This document shows, in pieces, positions 1-8,813 of a stretch of DNA of 64,000 nucleotides. The stretch covers positions 1-64,000 of the forward strand of contig NZ_BQID01000020.1 of NCBI RefSeq assembly GCF_021602345.1, read 5' to 3'. Positions within the stretch are counted from its first letter, which is position 1; each line of letters starts with the position of its first letter. This DNA comes from Pseudomonas pharyngis. GTDB lineage: Bacteria; Pseudomonadota; Gammaproteobacteria; Pseudomonadales; Pseudomonadaceae. A program made the position numbers and the translations under genes. The notes beneath the pieces are model-generated. The model did not search any database. It worked only from the letters and a program-made list of their open reading frames with translations, and was not told the origin of the DNA.

Positions 1-179
1 TTACCGCCGCCACCCCCACCGTTTCCACCGCCGCCGCCACCGCCGCTTCCTCCACCACCACTTCCCCCATCCTTGGCCTGAACACTCGACACCCCGGACA
101 GGCTGTCCGGAATCAGTACGGTAGACGCCGACAGGACTGCGCCGATGGCCATTGCGAGCACGAGCTTTTGAATGTGCAT
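1..179 (-). CDS. Glycine-rich exported protein, cut by window edge
   Basis: The reading frame opens at an ATG whose complement is at 177-179, preceded by a good ribosome site (GGAG). It runs off the left edge, so only about 59 residues are visible. The N-terminus (MHIQKLVLAMAIGAVLSAST...) is a typical Sec signal peptide with a likely cut after VQA, followed by KDGG and an almost pure glycine tract with a few Ser/Asn. It follows gspF by 77 bp on the same strand and may be co-transcribed with gspG-gspF. The function is unknown; it could be a structural or surface protein exported by the neighbouring machinery. The family is not recognised. Confidence 0.6.
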   Translation of the reverse strand, partial: MHIQKLVLAMAIGAVLSASTVLIPDSLSGVSSVQAKDGGSGGGGSGGGGGGGNGGGGGG

Positions 180-255
180 ATCGTTCTCCGTCTTTGTTGT
201 CTTGATTGGGAACGTGGATGTGGCTTGTTGCGTGTGATCCGACCCGTTCCCGAGG

Positions 256-1443
256 TCAGTGGATACTCGAAGCCAGTTCGAAGATCGGGATGTACATCAG
301 GATCACGATCACCCCGATCAACAGGCCGATGAAGGTCATGAGCAGCGGTTCGAACAACCGCACGAACCACTCGATCCAGCGGCTGATTTCCTCGTCGTAG
401 AAATCGGCGCTGCGTTCCATCATTTGCCCGAGGTTGCCGGACTGTTCGCCAGCGCGCAGCAGGCGCAGGGACACGGGTGTCACCAGATGATTGAGCTCCA
501 GCGCAGTGGACAGCGACTGCCCCTCGCGCACCCGCTCGCAGGCCTGGTCCAGCCGTGCTCGCGAGGCCACGGTGAGCAGGCCGCGCACCATGCCCATGGC
601 CGTCACCAGCGGAATCCCGCCTTGCAGCAGAATCCCCAGTGACCGGTAAAACCGCGCCAGCTCATACATGAAAATCCGCTGGTGTACGGCGGGCAGTTTC
701 TCCACCAGCCGATCCAGCCCACGGCGAAACGCCGGTTGTTTCTGCAGCACGGCGAGGGCGATGACGATTGTCGCCAACAGGCCGAAAAACTCGCCCTGAT
801 GGGCGTGTAGAAACATGCCGCTGCTCATCAGGATCTGCGACAGCCACGGCAGGTTCGAGCCCAGCCCTTCGAACACCAGGCTGAAGCGCGGCACCACGTA
901 ACCCATCAAGAACAGCACCACACCACCGCCGACCACCAGCAACAGCAGCGGATAGATCGAAGCGCTGACGATCTTCTGCCGCACCTCGTCCATGCGCTGG
1001 CGATAGCTCACGTAACGGCCCAGCGCATCGCCGACCGCGCCGGTCTTCTCGCTGGACTGCACCAGCGCCACGTACAAGGGCGGGAACACCGCCGACAACT
1101 GGCCCAGTGCCTGGGAGAACGATTTGCCTTCGTACAGCAGCCGCACCAGCTCACTCAAGGTTTTGCGGGCGGCGGGGGCGGTTTCTTTTTCGGCCAGGCT
1201 TTCCAGCGCATCGATCAGCGGCAGGCCGGCGTTGAGCAAGGTGGTCAGCTCCTGGCTGAACAGCACCAGATTGAAGGTCTCACGCTTGCTCAGGCGCAAC
1301 GAACGCCAGTGGCGCTCGGCGTGCAGGCTGACCACGCGCAAGCCCTGATCCTCGGCGATGCGCCGTGCTTCGCTCTGGCCGGGCGCCTCGACGCTCAGCG
1401 ACACCACCCCGGCCTTGCCCACTGCTTTGAGTTGAAATCGCAT
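256..1443 (-). CDS. gspF: Type II secretion inner-membrane protein GspF (XcmS-like)
   Basis: 395 aa, the usual GspF/PilC length. It has two repeated T2SSF cytoplasmic domains: about residues 60-180, with 'FSQELTTLLNAGLPLIDAL', and about 265-385, with 'FYRSLGILLQGGIPLVTAM'. Each is followed by a hydrophobic segment (about 165-190 and 365-390), and a third hydrophobic segment lies near 215-240. GspF is the polytopic platform that couples the GspE ATPase to pseudopilus growth. The gene lies 14 bp after gspG and forms a two-gene unit with it. This matches my recollection of the xcmT1-xcmS operon needed for export of the Mn-oxidising factor in P. putida GB-1. It is the only GspF in the window, so it probably serves the GspE encoded 14 kb away. 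Confidence 0.93.
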   Translation of the reverse strand: MRFQLKAVGKAGVVSLSVEAPGQSEARRIAEDQGLRVVSLHAERHWRSLRLSKRETFNLVLFSQELTTLLNAGLPLIDALESLAEKETAPAARKTLSELVRLLYEGKSFSQALGQLSAVFPPLYVALVQSSEKTGAVGDALGRYVSYRQRMDEVRQKIVSASIYPLLLLVVGGGVVLFLMGYVVPRFSLVFEGLGSNLPWLSQILMSSGMFLHAHQGEFFGLLATIVIALAVLQKQPAFRRGLDRLVEKLPAVHQRIFMYELARFYRSLGILLQGGIPLVTAMGMVRGLLTVASRARLDQACERVREGQSLSTALELNHLVTPVSLRLLRAGEQSGNLGQMMERSADFYDEEISRWIEWFVRLFEPLLMTFIGLLIGVIVILMYIPIFELASSIH

Positions 1444-1457
1444 GCCGTGTGCTCCGC

Positions 1458-1886
1458 TTATTGCCAGTTGGTGACTTCGGCATTTTCGCCTTCGCCGCCG
1501 GGCTGGCCGTCCTTGCCCATCGAGAGCAGGTCGTACTCGCTGTTTTCGCCGGGATAGCGGTAGGTGTAGTTACGGCCCCACGGATCCTGCGGCAGTTTTT
1601 TCTGCAAATACGGGCCGGTCCATTTGGCTTCGTCGCTCGGTGCGGTCACCAGCGCCTGCAAGCCCTGTTCGGTGGACGGGTAATGGCCGACCTCCAGCCG
1701 GTACAGATCCAGCGCCTTGCTCAGGCCTTCGATCTGCGCCTTGGCGACCTTCACTTCGGAACGCCCCAACTGGGCGAAATATTTGGGCGCGACGATCCCG
1801 GCCAACAGGCCAAGCACCACCAGCACCACGAGCAATTCGAGCAGGGTGAAACCGCGTTGGGCACGCGGACGAAAATGCAGCTTCAT
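1458..1886 (-). CDS. gspG: Major pseudopilin GspG (XcmT1-like)
   Basis: 142 aa from the internal ATG at 1886, chosen because GGGAGGTC lies just upstream and because it gives a short basic leader (MKLHFRPRAQRG) before the prepilin peptidase motif G/FTLLE. A longer frame to 1934 would give an abnormal leader. The hydrophobic N-terminal helix (LLVVLVVLGLLAGIVAP) is followed by a GspG globular domain with 'YPSTEQGL', 'WGRNYTY' and the Gly-Asp-rich loop near the C-terminus (MGKDGQPGGEGENAEVTNW). This last resembles the calcium-binding end of GspG. It would be the main subunit of the pseudopilus. No prepilin peptidase is seen in the window, so processing must rely on one encoded elsewhere. Confidence 0.93.
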   Translation of the reverse strand: MKLHFRPRAQRGFTLLELLVVLVVLGLLAGIVAPKYFAQLGRSEVKVAKAQIEGLSKALDLYRLEVGHYPSTEQGLQALVTAPSDEAKWTGPYLQKKLPQDPWGRNYTYRYPGENSEYDLLSMGKDGQPGGEGENAEVTNWQ

Positions 1887-1929
1887 GATGACCTCCCGTG
1901 AGTGGCAGCCGTGTCGCCGAAAGGGCTTA

Positions 1930-1945
1930 TGCAATTGCCATGCTC
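1930..1945 (-). promoter_or_regulatory. Degenerate sigma54-type promoter for gspG-gspF
   Basis: On the minus strand the sequence is GAGCATG-N4-TTGCA. The -12 element is perfect and the -24 element keeps only one of its two Gs. It lies 44 bp before the gspG start. Its GCATG core matches the better promoter in front of mnxG, and inverted repeats sit about 110 bp upstream. Assignment is inference. Confidence 0.35.
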
Positions 1946-2004
1946 AGCCCCCGATAAATTCGGCGGTCGGGCTGAAACCCTTGTATTACGGGCTTTTCAA
2001 GAGT

Positions 2005-2020
2005 CGGCACAGTGCTTGCG
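2005..2020 (+). promoter_or_regulatory. Sigma54-type -24/-12 promoter upstream of the lytic transglycosylase
   Basis: CGGCACAGTGCTTGCG has the GG-N10-GC spacing and TTGC core of RpoN promoters. It would start transcription near 2031, about 60 bp before the gene at 2090. Confidence 0.55.
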
Positions 2021-2045
2021 TACGGCTGATCAACGACGGGTCAGT

Positions 2046-2071
2046 GGGGCATTTCCCCCAATTTTTCGGGG
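2046..2071. promoter_or_regulatory. Overlapping inverted repeats, candidate MnxR enhancer site
   Basis: GGGG-CATTTC-CCCC (2046-2059) overlaps CCCC-N8-GGGG (2056-2071). Related inverted repeats lie before other sigma54-type promoters in the window. The site is about 110 bp upstream of the candidate gspG promoter and just downstream of the transglycosylase promoter. Confidence 0.4.
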
Positions 2072-2089
2072 CCTGTCAGGGGAGGCCCA

Positions 2090-2701
2090 ATGATCCATTC
2101 ATTCACTGCAGGACTGCTCGGCTGCGTGCTGTCGGTCGGTGCCGCGCAAGCCGATGTCTTCGTTTCCATGGACGCCAAGGGCAGCTACGTGCTGTCGAAC
2201 GTCCACCGTCCCGGACGCACTTACGAGCGGGTGATTCGCGAGTCCGATGCGCCACTGGTCAGCCTTGACCGGCAACCGCAATTGATCGCCAACCAGCCCT
2301 ACGCCGAGCTGGTGTCAGCGGCGGCCAGCGCCAATCACCTGCCCGAAGCCTTGCTGCACGCGGTGATCAAGTCCGAATCCAACTACAACCCCGGCGCCAC
2401 CTCGCCCAAGGGCGCCGGCGGACTGATGCAATTGATGCCCGACACCGCCCGCGAGCTGGGGGTGAAAGACGTCTACGACCCCAAGGCAAACATCCAGGGC
2501 GGGGCCAAGTACCTCAAGCGCCTGATGACCCTGTTCGACAACGACATCGCCTTGGCCGTGGCCGCTTACAACGCCGGGCCTGACGCGGTGCTCAGCCGGG
2601 GCCGGGTGATCCCGCCGTTCGCCGAAACCCAGCGTTACGTCCCGAGCGTTTTGCGTCAGTACCGGCGCTTGCAGGGGCTGGCGGTTGACGAACCTTTGTA
2701 G
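2090..2701 (+). CDS. Exported lytic transglycosylase (SLT domain)
   Basis: 203 aa. A signal peptide (cut near AQA-DVF) precedes a DUF4124-like beta segment (residues 22-45). The Slt-type catalytic domain (about residues 75-185) contains the motif 'KSESNYNPGATSPKGAGG' with the catalytic Glu, followed by 'LMQLMPDTA' and 'AVAAYNAGP'. It would cleave peptidoglycan glycan strands with formation of 1,6-anhydro-muramic ends in the periplasm. Its position between the gspGF and mnxG operons, with its own sigma54-type promoter, suggests it opens the cell wall for the secretin or pseudopilus. The start is supported by GGAGG 7 bp upstream. Confidence 0.9.
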   Translation: MIHSFTAGLLGCVLSVGAAQADVFVSMDAKGSYVLSNVHRPGRTYERVIRESDAPLVSLDRQPQLIANQPYAELVSAAASANHLPEALLHAVIKSESNYNPGATSPKGAGGLMQLMPDTARELGVKDVYDPKANIQGGAKYLKRLMTLFDNDIALAVAAYNAGPDAVLSRGRVIPPFAETQRYVPSVLRQYRRLQGLAVDEPL

Positions 2702-2717
2702 GTCCAGCCCCGGCTTT

Positions 2718-2781
2718 CCCCACTTTCGGGGCAAACCCAAGGGGCCCGGAAAAGTGGGGAAACGGGTGGGGAATATCCCCC
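2718..2781. promoter_or_regulatory. Two GC inverted repeats upstream of mnxG, candidate enhancer
   Basis: CCCC-ACTTTC-GGGG at 2718-2731 and GGGG-AATAT-CCCC at 2768-2780 lie 115 and 65 bp upstream of the sigma54-type promoter at 2832. That is the right range for an enhancer-binding regulator such as MnxR. The first could also act as a weak hairpin after the transglycosylase, but no T-run follows it. Confidence 0.45.
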
Positions 2782-2831
2782 GCATTCTCAAGTGACCTGT
2801 GTAACTGATTGAGATGGAAGGCAATTTTTTG

Positions 2832-2847
2832 TGGCATGCGGATTGCT
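2832..2847 (+). promoter_or_regulatory. Sigma54-type promoter of the mnxG operon
   Basis: TGGCATGCGGATTGCT is a near-perfect RpoN site (TGGCAYG-N4-TTGCW, GG-N10-GC). It predicts a start near 2858 and a 5' leader of about 45 nt before the mnxG ATG. Confidence 0.75.
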
Positions 2848-2903
2848 CTCAGGGCTTTAACGAGAATCGTTCCCTGTGAGCACCCACTACGAGGTTTCCG
2901 ATC

Positions 2904-5900
2904 ATGGTTGGCATTCACCACGCTCCGCCCCTGTTGAACTGGCTGCTGTTGCTGGTCTCGATGCTCAGCGTCGAACTGGCCAGCGCCGCCGTGCGCTGCG
3001 AGCGCAATCTGGTGGCCAATGTGGTCGCCTTCGATCAACCGCTGATGTTCAACCGCCTCGGTGCGCAAAATGCCAACGGCATGATGTACGCCCTGCGCCG
3101 CGATGTGGTCGATGAGCATGACGTCTCGCTGGCCTATGGCGGCAGCGCGGTGCCGGGCAAGGTGTCGCTGCGTGCGGACAAGCGTCCACGGCCGTTGGTG
3201 CTGCGGGTCGCCGCCGGTGATTGCCTGACGATCAACCTGCAGAACCTGCTCGATTATCAGGCCAACCCGAACAAGCACTTCGAAGGGCCTGAAGGCGAGG
3301 AGGGCACCGTGAACCCCGGTGGCGCCGATGCCTTCAAGGTCGACGAGCAGGTCGCCGACCGCCATGTCGGTTTCCAGGTCAACGGCCTGCAAGCGGTGAA
3401 CAGCATCGACGACATTTCCTCCTACACCGGGCGTAACGCCAACACCCTGGTGCCGCCGGGCGCGAGCCGTTCCTACGTGTTGTACGCCGAGCGCGAAGGG
3501 GCGTTTGCCGTCAGCAGCCGTGGCGCGACATTCGGCGGGGAAGGCGCGGCCGGCAACACCGCCAATGGCCTGTTCGGCCAGGTCGTGGTGGTGCCGAAGT
3601 CGGGACGCACCTATCGCAACACCCTCACCGAAGAAGAAATGCGTCTGGCGACCACCGGCCGCACACCGGCCGGTCACCCCATCGTCGATTACCAGGCCCG
3701 CTACCCGCAGCGCGAACCGTGGTTGCGTGAAGGCAAGGCCGGCACGCCGATCATCAGCATGGTCGACGGCAACGAAATCATCTCCAGCGAAAGCGACGCG
3801 ATCGTCATGGGCAGCAATGCCGATGGCAGTTTTGCGCCCAGCACCTATCCGCTGGAATCGGTGGGCAAACGTAACCCGGCGATCCCCAACCGCCTCGAGC
3901 CGTTTCGCGATTTCGCCTCGCAGTTCCAGGACGAAACCGCCGCCACCCAGGCATTCCCCGCCTACTGGGCCGACCCGGTCATGGCCCATGTGCTGGAGCC
4001 GACCCGCGACTCGTTCATGATCAACTACGGTTCCGGCGGCATGGGTGCCGAAGTGGTCGCCAACCGCCTAGGCGTGGGGCCGATGCACGATTGCCTGTCG
4101 TGCGCCTACGAAGAATTCTTCCTCAGCTCGCACACCGTCGGTGACGTGGCGATGCTGGTGGACGTGCCGGCCAACACCGGGCTCGAGAACATCGCCCCCG
4201 GCCAGACGCCGAGCGCCGATCAGGTCGGCGTCAAGGCCACCATGGCCCTGTATCCGTCGGAGCCGTCGAACGTCAACCACAGCTACATCGGTGACTTCGT
4301 CAAATTCCGCAACACCCACAATGGTCACGAGCAGCACATTTTCCACCTGCACGGCCATCAGTGGCTGTTCAACCCCAATGACGACAACTCCGATTACGTC
4401 GATGCCCAAGGCATCGGTCCGGGCGCCGGCTATACCTACGAAATTGCCAACGGCGGCTCCGGCAACCGCAACCGGGTGGCCGGCGATGCGATCTATCACT
4501 GCCACTTCTACCCGCATTTCGCCCAGGGCATGTGGTCGATGTGGCGGGTGCACGATGTGTTCGAAGAAGGCACCCGGCTGGAAGTCTCGCAACAGGGCGC
4601 CGATGGTTATCACAGCGAACCTTACGCCCTGCGCAGCGGCAAACCCGCCGCCGGTGCCCGCGCCTTGCCGGATGGCGAGATCATCGCCGGCACGCCGATT
4701 CCTGCCGTCGTGCCGCTGCCCGGCAAAGCCATGGCGCCGATGCCGGGCAAAGTGGTGGTGGTGCCGAAAATCGGCGAAACCCTGGTCGCCGGCCACGATG
4801 ACGACGATGAGGAAGACGAGGGCGATGACGACGGCGAGCACCACGGTGGTAACGGTGGATCGCAAGCCATCGGTTCCCTGGCACTGGTCGATCGCAGCGA
4901 AGCCAACCGCAACGCCGACGGCAGCCTGAAAAACCCTGGCTATCCGTTCTGGATCGGCGGCATGGAAAGTTCGGTAGGTCAGCGTCCGCCAACCCCACCG
5001 CTGGACATGCTCGACGCCGCCACCGCGCAATCGTTGAAAGCCAGCGGCAAAGCGCTGTGGGCCAACCTCGATCCGAATCAGTCCGGCGGCTGGGACGGCG
5101 GCTTGCAGCGTCACACCCTCGACGGGGTGGCGGCCGGAGGCGAGGCGCACACCGTGACCACCTCGCTGGACTTCTCCAAGGAAGTCACCCGCGCCAAGCC
5201 GATCTACCTGCCCGAAGAGGGCACCGAAGTGGAACAGGCGGCGATGGCGTTCCATGCGAAAAAGGATCACCCAAGCTTTGCCTTGCTGCCCGGCAACCAG
5301 ATCGTGGCCAAGGCCTTCCGCACCAACGGCGCCTTGCCGATGGCCGGCGCGCCGTACTACGAACCGTGCATGGACGACCGGCAAAAACGCCTGACCAGCA
5401 GCGCCGGCACCGGTGAATTCGCCAGCGGCGATCGGCTGGACGGCATGTCCTTCGTCGGCGCCTCGACCTTCACCGCCGACCGGCCACGGATCTACAAGGC
5501 CGCCAACATTCAGTTCGACGCGGTCTACAACAAGGTCGGCTATCACTTCCCGCAAGCGAGGATTCTGGCGCTGTGGGAAGACGCCTGGCCGGTGATCACC
5601 AAGCAGCGTCCGCCAGAGCCGCTGGTAATGCGCATGAACACCTTCGACTGCGTGCAATACCAGCAAACCAACCTGGTGCCCGCCACCTACGAGATGGACG
5701 ACTATCAGGTGCGCACGCCGACCGACGTGATCGGCCAGCACATTCACCTGCCGAAATGGGACCTGACGGCCGCCGACGGTTCCTCCAACGGCTGGAACTA
5801 CGAGGACGGCGTGCTCTCTCCAGGCGCTGTTCAGGAACGCATTCACGCGATCCGCGAATTCAATCAGTGCGAGGGCAGCGACCCGCGCGACGGCACCCAG

Positions 5901-8738
5901 GCGTGCCCGAAAGCCAAGGCGCATCCGTTCTTCGGCCAGTTCGGGCGCAGTGACTGGATGGGCGCGCGCACAGCCATGCAACGCTGGTTCGTCGACCCGG
6001 TGGTCAACGCCAAGGGCGTGGATCGCGGGCTGGGCACCATCTTCACCCACGACCACCTCGGCCCATCGACTCACCAGCAGATCGGACTGTATGCCACGGT
6101 GCTGGCGGAACCGGCCGGTTCCACCTGGTTCCACGCCGAAACCGGCGAGCCTCTGTACAGCGGCGCGCGCCAGGACGGCGGGCCGACCTCGTGGCAGGCG
6201 GTGATCAACACCGGCGACCTCGACGGCGACGGCAAGAACGACAGCTTCCGTGAGTTCTTCCTCGAATACAGCGACTTCCAGCACGCCTATGAAGCCGGTG
6301 TGTACGTGGGCGCCGGCCCCAACGGCGTGCCCAATCCGCAAGCCTTCCCGGCTACCGCCGACAGCTTCCGCTACGCGATCAATCCGCCGGTGCGCAACAA
6401 CGCCAGCACCCTGCTCGAAGGCGTGCTGGAAGTGCAGGGCGGTCAGGTGCCGGGTTGCCCGAGCCGGCCTTGCCCGCAAGCGATCTCCGTGGATGATCCG
6501 GGCATGTTCGTCGTCAACTATCGCAACGAGCCGCTGGCCCTGCGGGTCTACGATCCGAACAAGGTCGGCCCGGACGGCAAGCGCGGCATGCAGGCCGACG
6601 GCCTCGGCGGCGATCTGGCCTATGCCATGCAAAGCCGTACCGACCGGGCGATCCCGGCGATGAATCTGGCACCGAACCTGGTGACGGCTGCCACCGGCCC
6701 GACTGGCGGCACCACCCTGTTCCCGCCGCACATCAACAAGGGCGGCAGCGAGCCGGGCGACCCGTTCACCCCGATGCTGCGTACCTACACCGGCGACAAC
6801 GTGCGCCTGCGGGTGCATGCCGGCGGCCACGAAGAAGAGCACAACGTCACCCTGCACGGCGTGAAATGGCTGCAGAGCGGTTCCGGTTTCGGCAACAGCT
6901 CCAACTCTGGCTGGCGCGCCTCGCAGATGATCGGCATCTCCGAACAGATGGGCTTCATCGCACCGGTGTCGATGCTCTCCAGCTCTGCGGCGACCACCGG
7001 TGACTATCTGTACTCGATGGACGCTTCGATCGAAGGCTACTGGAGCGGGATCTGGGGCGTGATGCGCAACTACACGGCCAAACGCAATGACCTGTTCGCC
7101 ATCCCCAACAACCCGAGTCCGGCGGGCATGCGCAACACCGTGGCGTTCGAAGGCAGCTGCCCACGGATCAGCGCCAACCCCAACGGCATCGGCACCCGGC
7201 CGACGGTGCAGCGCAACTATGAAGTGGTGGCGGCGCTGGCCAACGACATCCTCGGCAATTCGCTGGGCCTGAGCATCGGCGATTCGGCCGGGCTCGGTCA
7301 GCATGTCGGCGGGCCGCTGAATCCGGCGGGCGGCACCCTGGTGCTGAACTCGCGCACGGTGAGTATCCCGCAGGTCACGGTGACTGATCCGGAGGACGGC
7401 GAGACCATCACCATCGGTGGTCAGAGCGGGCCGCTGCATGATCCGACGGCGATCCTGTACGTGCGCAAATCCGACCTCGATCCGGTCAGCGGCAAGCTCA
7501 AACCCGGCATTCCGGTCGAACCGCTGGTGCTGCGCGCAGCGGCCGGGGACTGCATCAATATCACCCTGGAGAACCGTCTGCCGAGCGTGATGCCCGACCT
7601 GACCCAGACCGCGGTGATGCAGGGCATCGTCAAGCGCGATCGCAACAGCGGCCTGGGCTCGACCACTTTCAGCAACAACCTGATGCGGCCGTCCAGCCAC
7701 GTGGGTCTGCACGCGCAACTGCTGGCCTATGACATCACCAAGTCCGACGGTGCCAACGTCGGCGCCAACCCGATCCAGACCGTGCCACCACGGTTGGGCA
7801 GCAGCGGCGCCTACCCGACCCGTACCTATCAGTACTACGCCGGGCACCTGGAGCGTGAAGGCAAACCGGTCACGCAACTGGGGCGCAGTGTCGACAACAT
7901 CAACGCCACGGCCGTGGAGTTCGGTGGCCTGAACTTCACCCCGGCGGACGTGATCAAGCAACCGCAAAAAGGCCTGGGTGGGGCGATGAGCATCCTGCCG
8001 ATCGGCGCGACCTGGGTCGACGATGCGCGCAAGGTCAACGCCACGGTCACCGCACCGGGGCAGACGACTTACCGCGACTTCGCGATGGTCTGGCACAAGG
8101 CGCTGAACACCCGCTGGGCCAATGGCCGGCCAGTCGAAGGCATCGCTGCCGAGGGCTTCGGTGTACCGACCGATCCGCAGGACAACTCGAGCATGGCGAT
8201 CAACTACAAGACCGAACCGCTGTGGTATCGCTTCGGCCTCGCCCCGGATGCGCCGTTCGGTCGCGCCGATGGCGCGGGTTACGGCGACATGACCAACGCA
8301 CACATGGCCTACAGCAATGCGCTGGTGGGCGGCGATCCGCAGACGCCGGTGCTGTATGCCAAACCGGGTCAGCCGTTGCGTACGCACATTCTGATGCCGA
8401 GCGGCGGCAGTCGCGGCACGACGTTCCAGCTCGACGGACACGTCTGGTCGCTCAACCCGTTCCAGGCCGAGAAGAGCGACACCGGCGGCTACCCAATGGG
8501 CACGCCGGGCGTGGGTTCGGTGCGCTTCGGTTACAACCCGATGTCGATGTACATCGGCGCTCACGAAAGCATCCTGCCGGCGGCGCACTTCAGCTTCATG
8601 ATCCCGAGCGCCGGGGGCAGCAACGCGATACCGGGGGACTACCTGTTCCGCGATTACGCCGCCTATGGCAACACCTCGGGGCTGTGGGGATTGCTGCGGG
8701 TGACCAATGAGCCGGAGCCGGCGCCGCCTGCTCAGTAG
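2904..8738 (+). CDS. mnxG: Giant multicopper oxidase, MnxG-type manganese(II) oxidase
   Basis: 1944 aa with a signal peptide (cut near ASA-AVR). All four multicopper-oxidase copper motifs are visible, but in a permuted order. HxxHxH (HIFHLHGH, about residue 475) and HCHxxxHxxxxM (HCHFYPHFAQGM, about 532) come first. HxH (QHIHLPKW, about 946) and HxH (THDHLGP, about 1048) follow. Further His-rich cupredoxin-like motifs occur near 1309 (HEEEHNVTLHG) and 1597. A strongly acidic, His-containing stretch lies at about 631-650. Size and motif order match what I recall of MnxG/MofA-type enzymes, which oxidise Mn(II) to Mn(III/IV) oxides at the outer surface. The enzyme heads an operon with copper chaperones and a sigma54-type promoter. 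Activity on Mn is inferred from the family and the neighbours. Confidence 0.88.
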   Translation: MVGIHHAPPLLNWLLLLVSMLSVELASAAVRCERNLVANVVAFDQPLMFNRLGAQNANGMMYALRRDVVDEHDVSLAYGGSAVPGKVSLRADKRPRPLVLRVAAGDCLTINLQNLLDYQANPNKHFEGPEGEEGTVNPGGADAFKVDEQVADRHVGFQVNGLQAVNSIDDISSYTGRNANTLVPPGASRSYVLYAEREGAFAVSSRGATFGGEGAAGNTANGLFGQVVVVPKSGRTYRNTLTEEEMRLATTGRTPAGHPIVDYQARYPQREPWLREGKAGTPIISMVDGNEIISSESDAIVMGSNADGSFAPSTYPLESVGKRNPAIPNRLEPFRDFASQFQDETAATQAFPAYWADPVMAHVLEPTRDSFMINYGSGGMGAEVVANRLGVGPMHDCLSCAYEEFFLSSHTVGDVAMLVDVPANTGLENIAPGQTPSADQVGVKATMALYPSEPSNVNHSYIGDFVKFRNTHNGHEQHIFHLHGHQWLFNPNDDNSDYVDAQGIGPGAGYTYEIANGGSGNRNRVAGDAIYHCHFYPHFAQGMWSMWRVHDVFEEGTRLEVSQQGADGYHSEPYALRSGKPAAGARALPDGEIIAGTPIPAVVPLPGKAMAPMPGKVVVVPKIGETLVAGHDDDDEEDEGDDDGEHHGGNGGSQAIGSLALVDRSEANRNADGSLKNPGYPFWIGGMESSVGQRPPTPPLDMLDAATAQSLKASGKALWANLDPNQSGGWDGGLQRHTLDGVAAGGEAHTVTTSLDFSKEVTRAKPIYLPEEGTEVEQAAMAFHAKKDHPSFALLPGNQIVAKAFRTNGALPMAGAPYYEPCMDDRQKRLTSSAGTGEFASGDRLDGMSFVGASTFTADRPRIYKAANIQFDAVYNKVGYHFPQARILALWEDAWPVITKQRPPEPLVMRMNTFDCVQYQQTNLVPATYEMDDYQVRTPTDVIGQHIHLPKWDLTAADGSSNGWNYEDGVLSPGAVQERIHAIREFNQCEGSDPRDGTQACPKAKAHPFFGQFGRSDWMGARTAMQRWFVDPVVNAKGVDRGLGTIFTHDHLGPSTHQQIGLYATVLAEPAGSTWFHAETGEPLYSGARQDGGPTSWQAVINTGDLDGDGKNDSFREFFLEYSDFQHAYEAGVYVGAGPNGVPNPQAFPATADSFRYAINPPVRNNASTLLEGVLEVQGGQVPGCPSRPCPQAISVDDPGMFVVNYRNEPLALRVYDPNKVGPDGKRGMQADGLGGDLAYAMQSRTDRAIPAMNLAPNLVTAATGPTGGTTLFPPHINKGGSEPGDPFTPMLRTYTGDNVRLRVHAGGHEEEHNVTLHGVKWLQSGSGFGNSSNSGWRASQMIGISEQMGFIAPVSMLSSSAATTGDYLYSMDASIEGYWSGIWGVMRNYTAKRNDLFAIPNNPSPAGMRNTVAFEGSCPRISANPNGIGTRPTVQRNYEVVAALANDILGNSLGLSIGDSAGLGQHVGGPLNPAGGTLVLNSRTVSIPQVTVTDPEDGETITIGGQSGPLHDPTAILYVRKSDLDPVSGKLKPGIPVEPLVLRAAAGDCINITLENRLPSVMPDLTQTAVMQGIVKRDRNSGLGSTTFSNNLMRPSSHVGLHAQLLAYDITKSDGANVGANPIQTVPPRLGSSGAYPTRTYQYYAGHLEREGKPVTQLGRSVDNINATAVEFGGLNFTPADVIKQPQKGLGGAMSILPIGATWVDDARKVNATVTAPGQTTYRDFAMVWHKALNTRWANGRPVEGIAAEGFGVPTDPQDNSSMAINYKTEPLWYRFGLAPDAPFGRADGAGYGDMTNAHMAYSNALVGGDPQTPVLYAKPGQPLRTHILMPSGGSRGTTFQLDGHVWSLNPFQAEKSDTGGYPMGTPGVGSVRFGYNPMSMYIGAHESILPAAHFSFMIPSAGGSNAIPGDYLFRDYAAYGNTSGLWGLLRVTNEPEPAPPAQ

Positions 8739-8753
8739 GTGCCAATGCGCGAC

Positions 8754-8783
8754 CTGTGGGAACCGGTGAACCCGCTCCCACAG
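8754..8783. repeat. Short inverted repeat (REP-like) inside the mnxG operon
   Basis: CTGTGGGA and TCCCACAG flank a 14-nt loop, as in Pseudomonas REP sequences. It sits in the 75-bp gap between mnxG and the next gene and could stabilise or attenuate the transcript. Confidence 0.5.
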
Positions 8784-8813
8784 GTGGGGACAGGATTTGT
8801 AGGGGAGAGCGAC

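Noticed and set aside
2718-2731. CCCC-N6-GGGG sites read as terminators
   Set aside because: Stems are only 4 bp and none is followed by a T-run; their constant relation to sigma54-type promoters favours protein binding.
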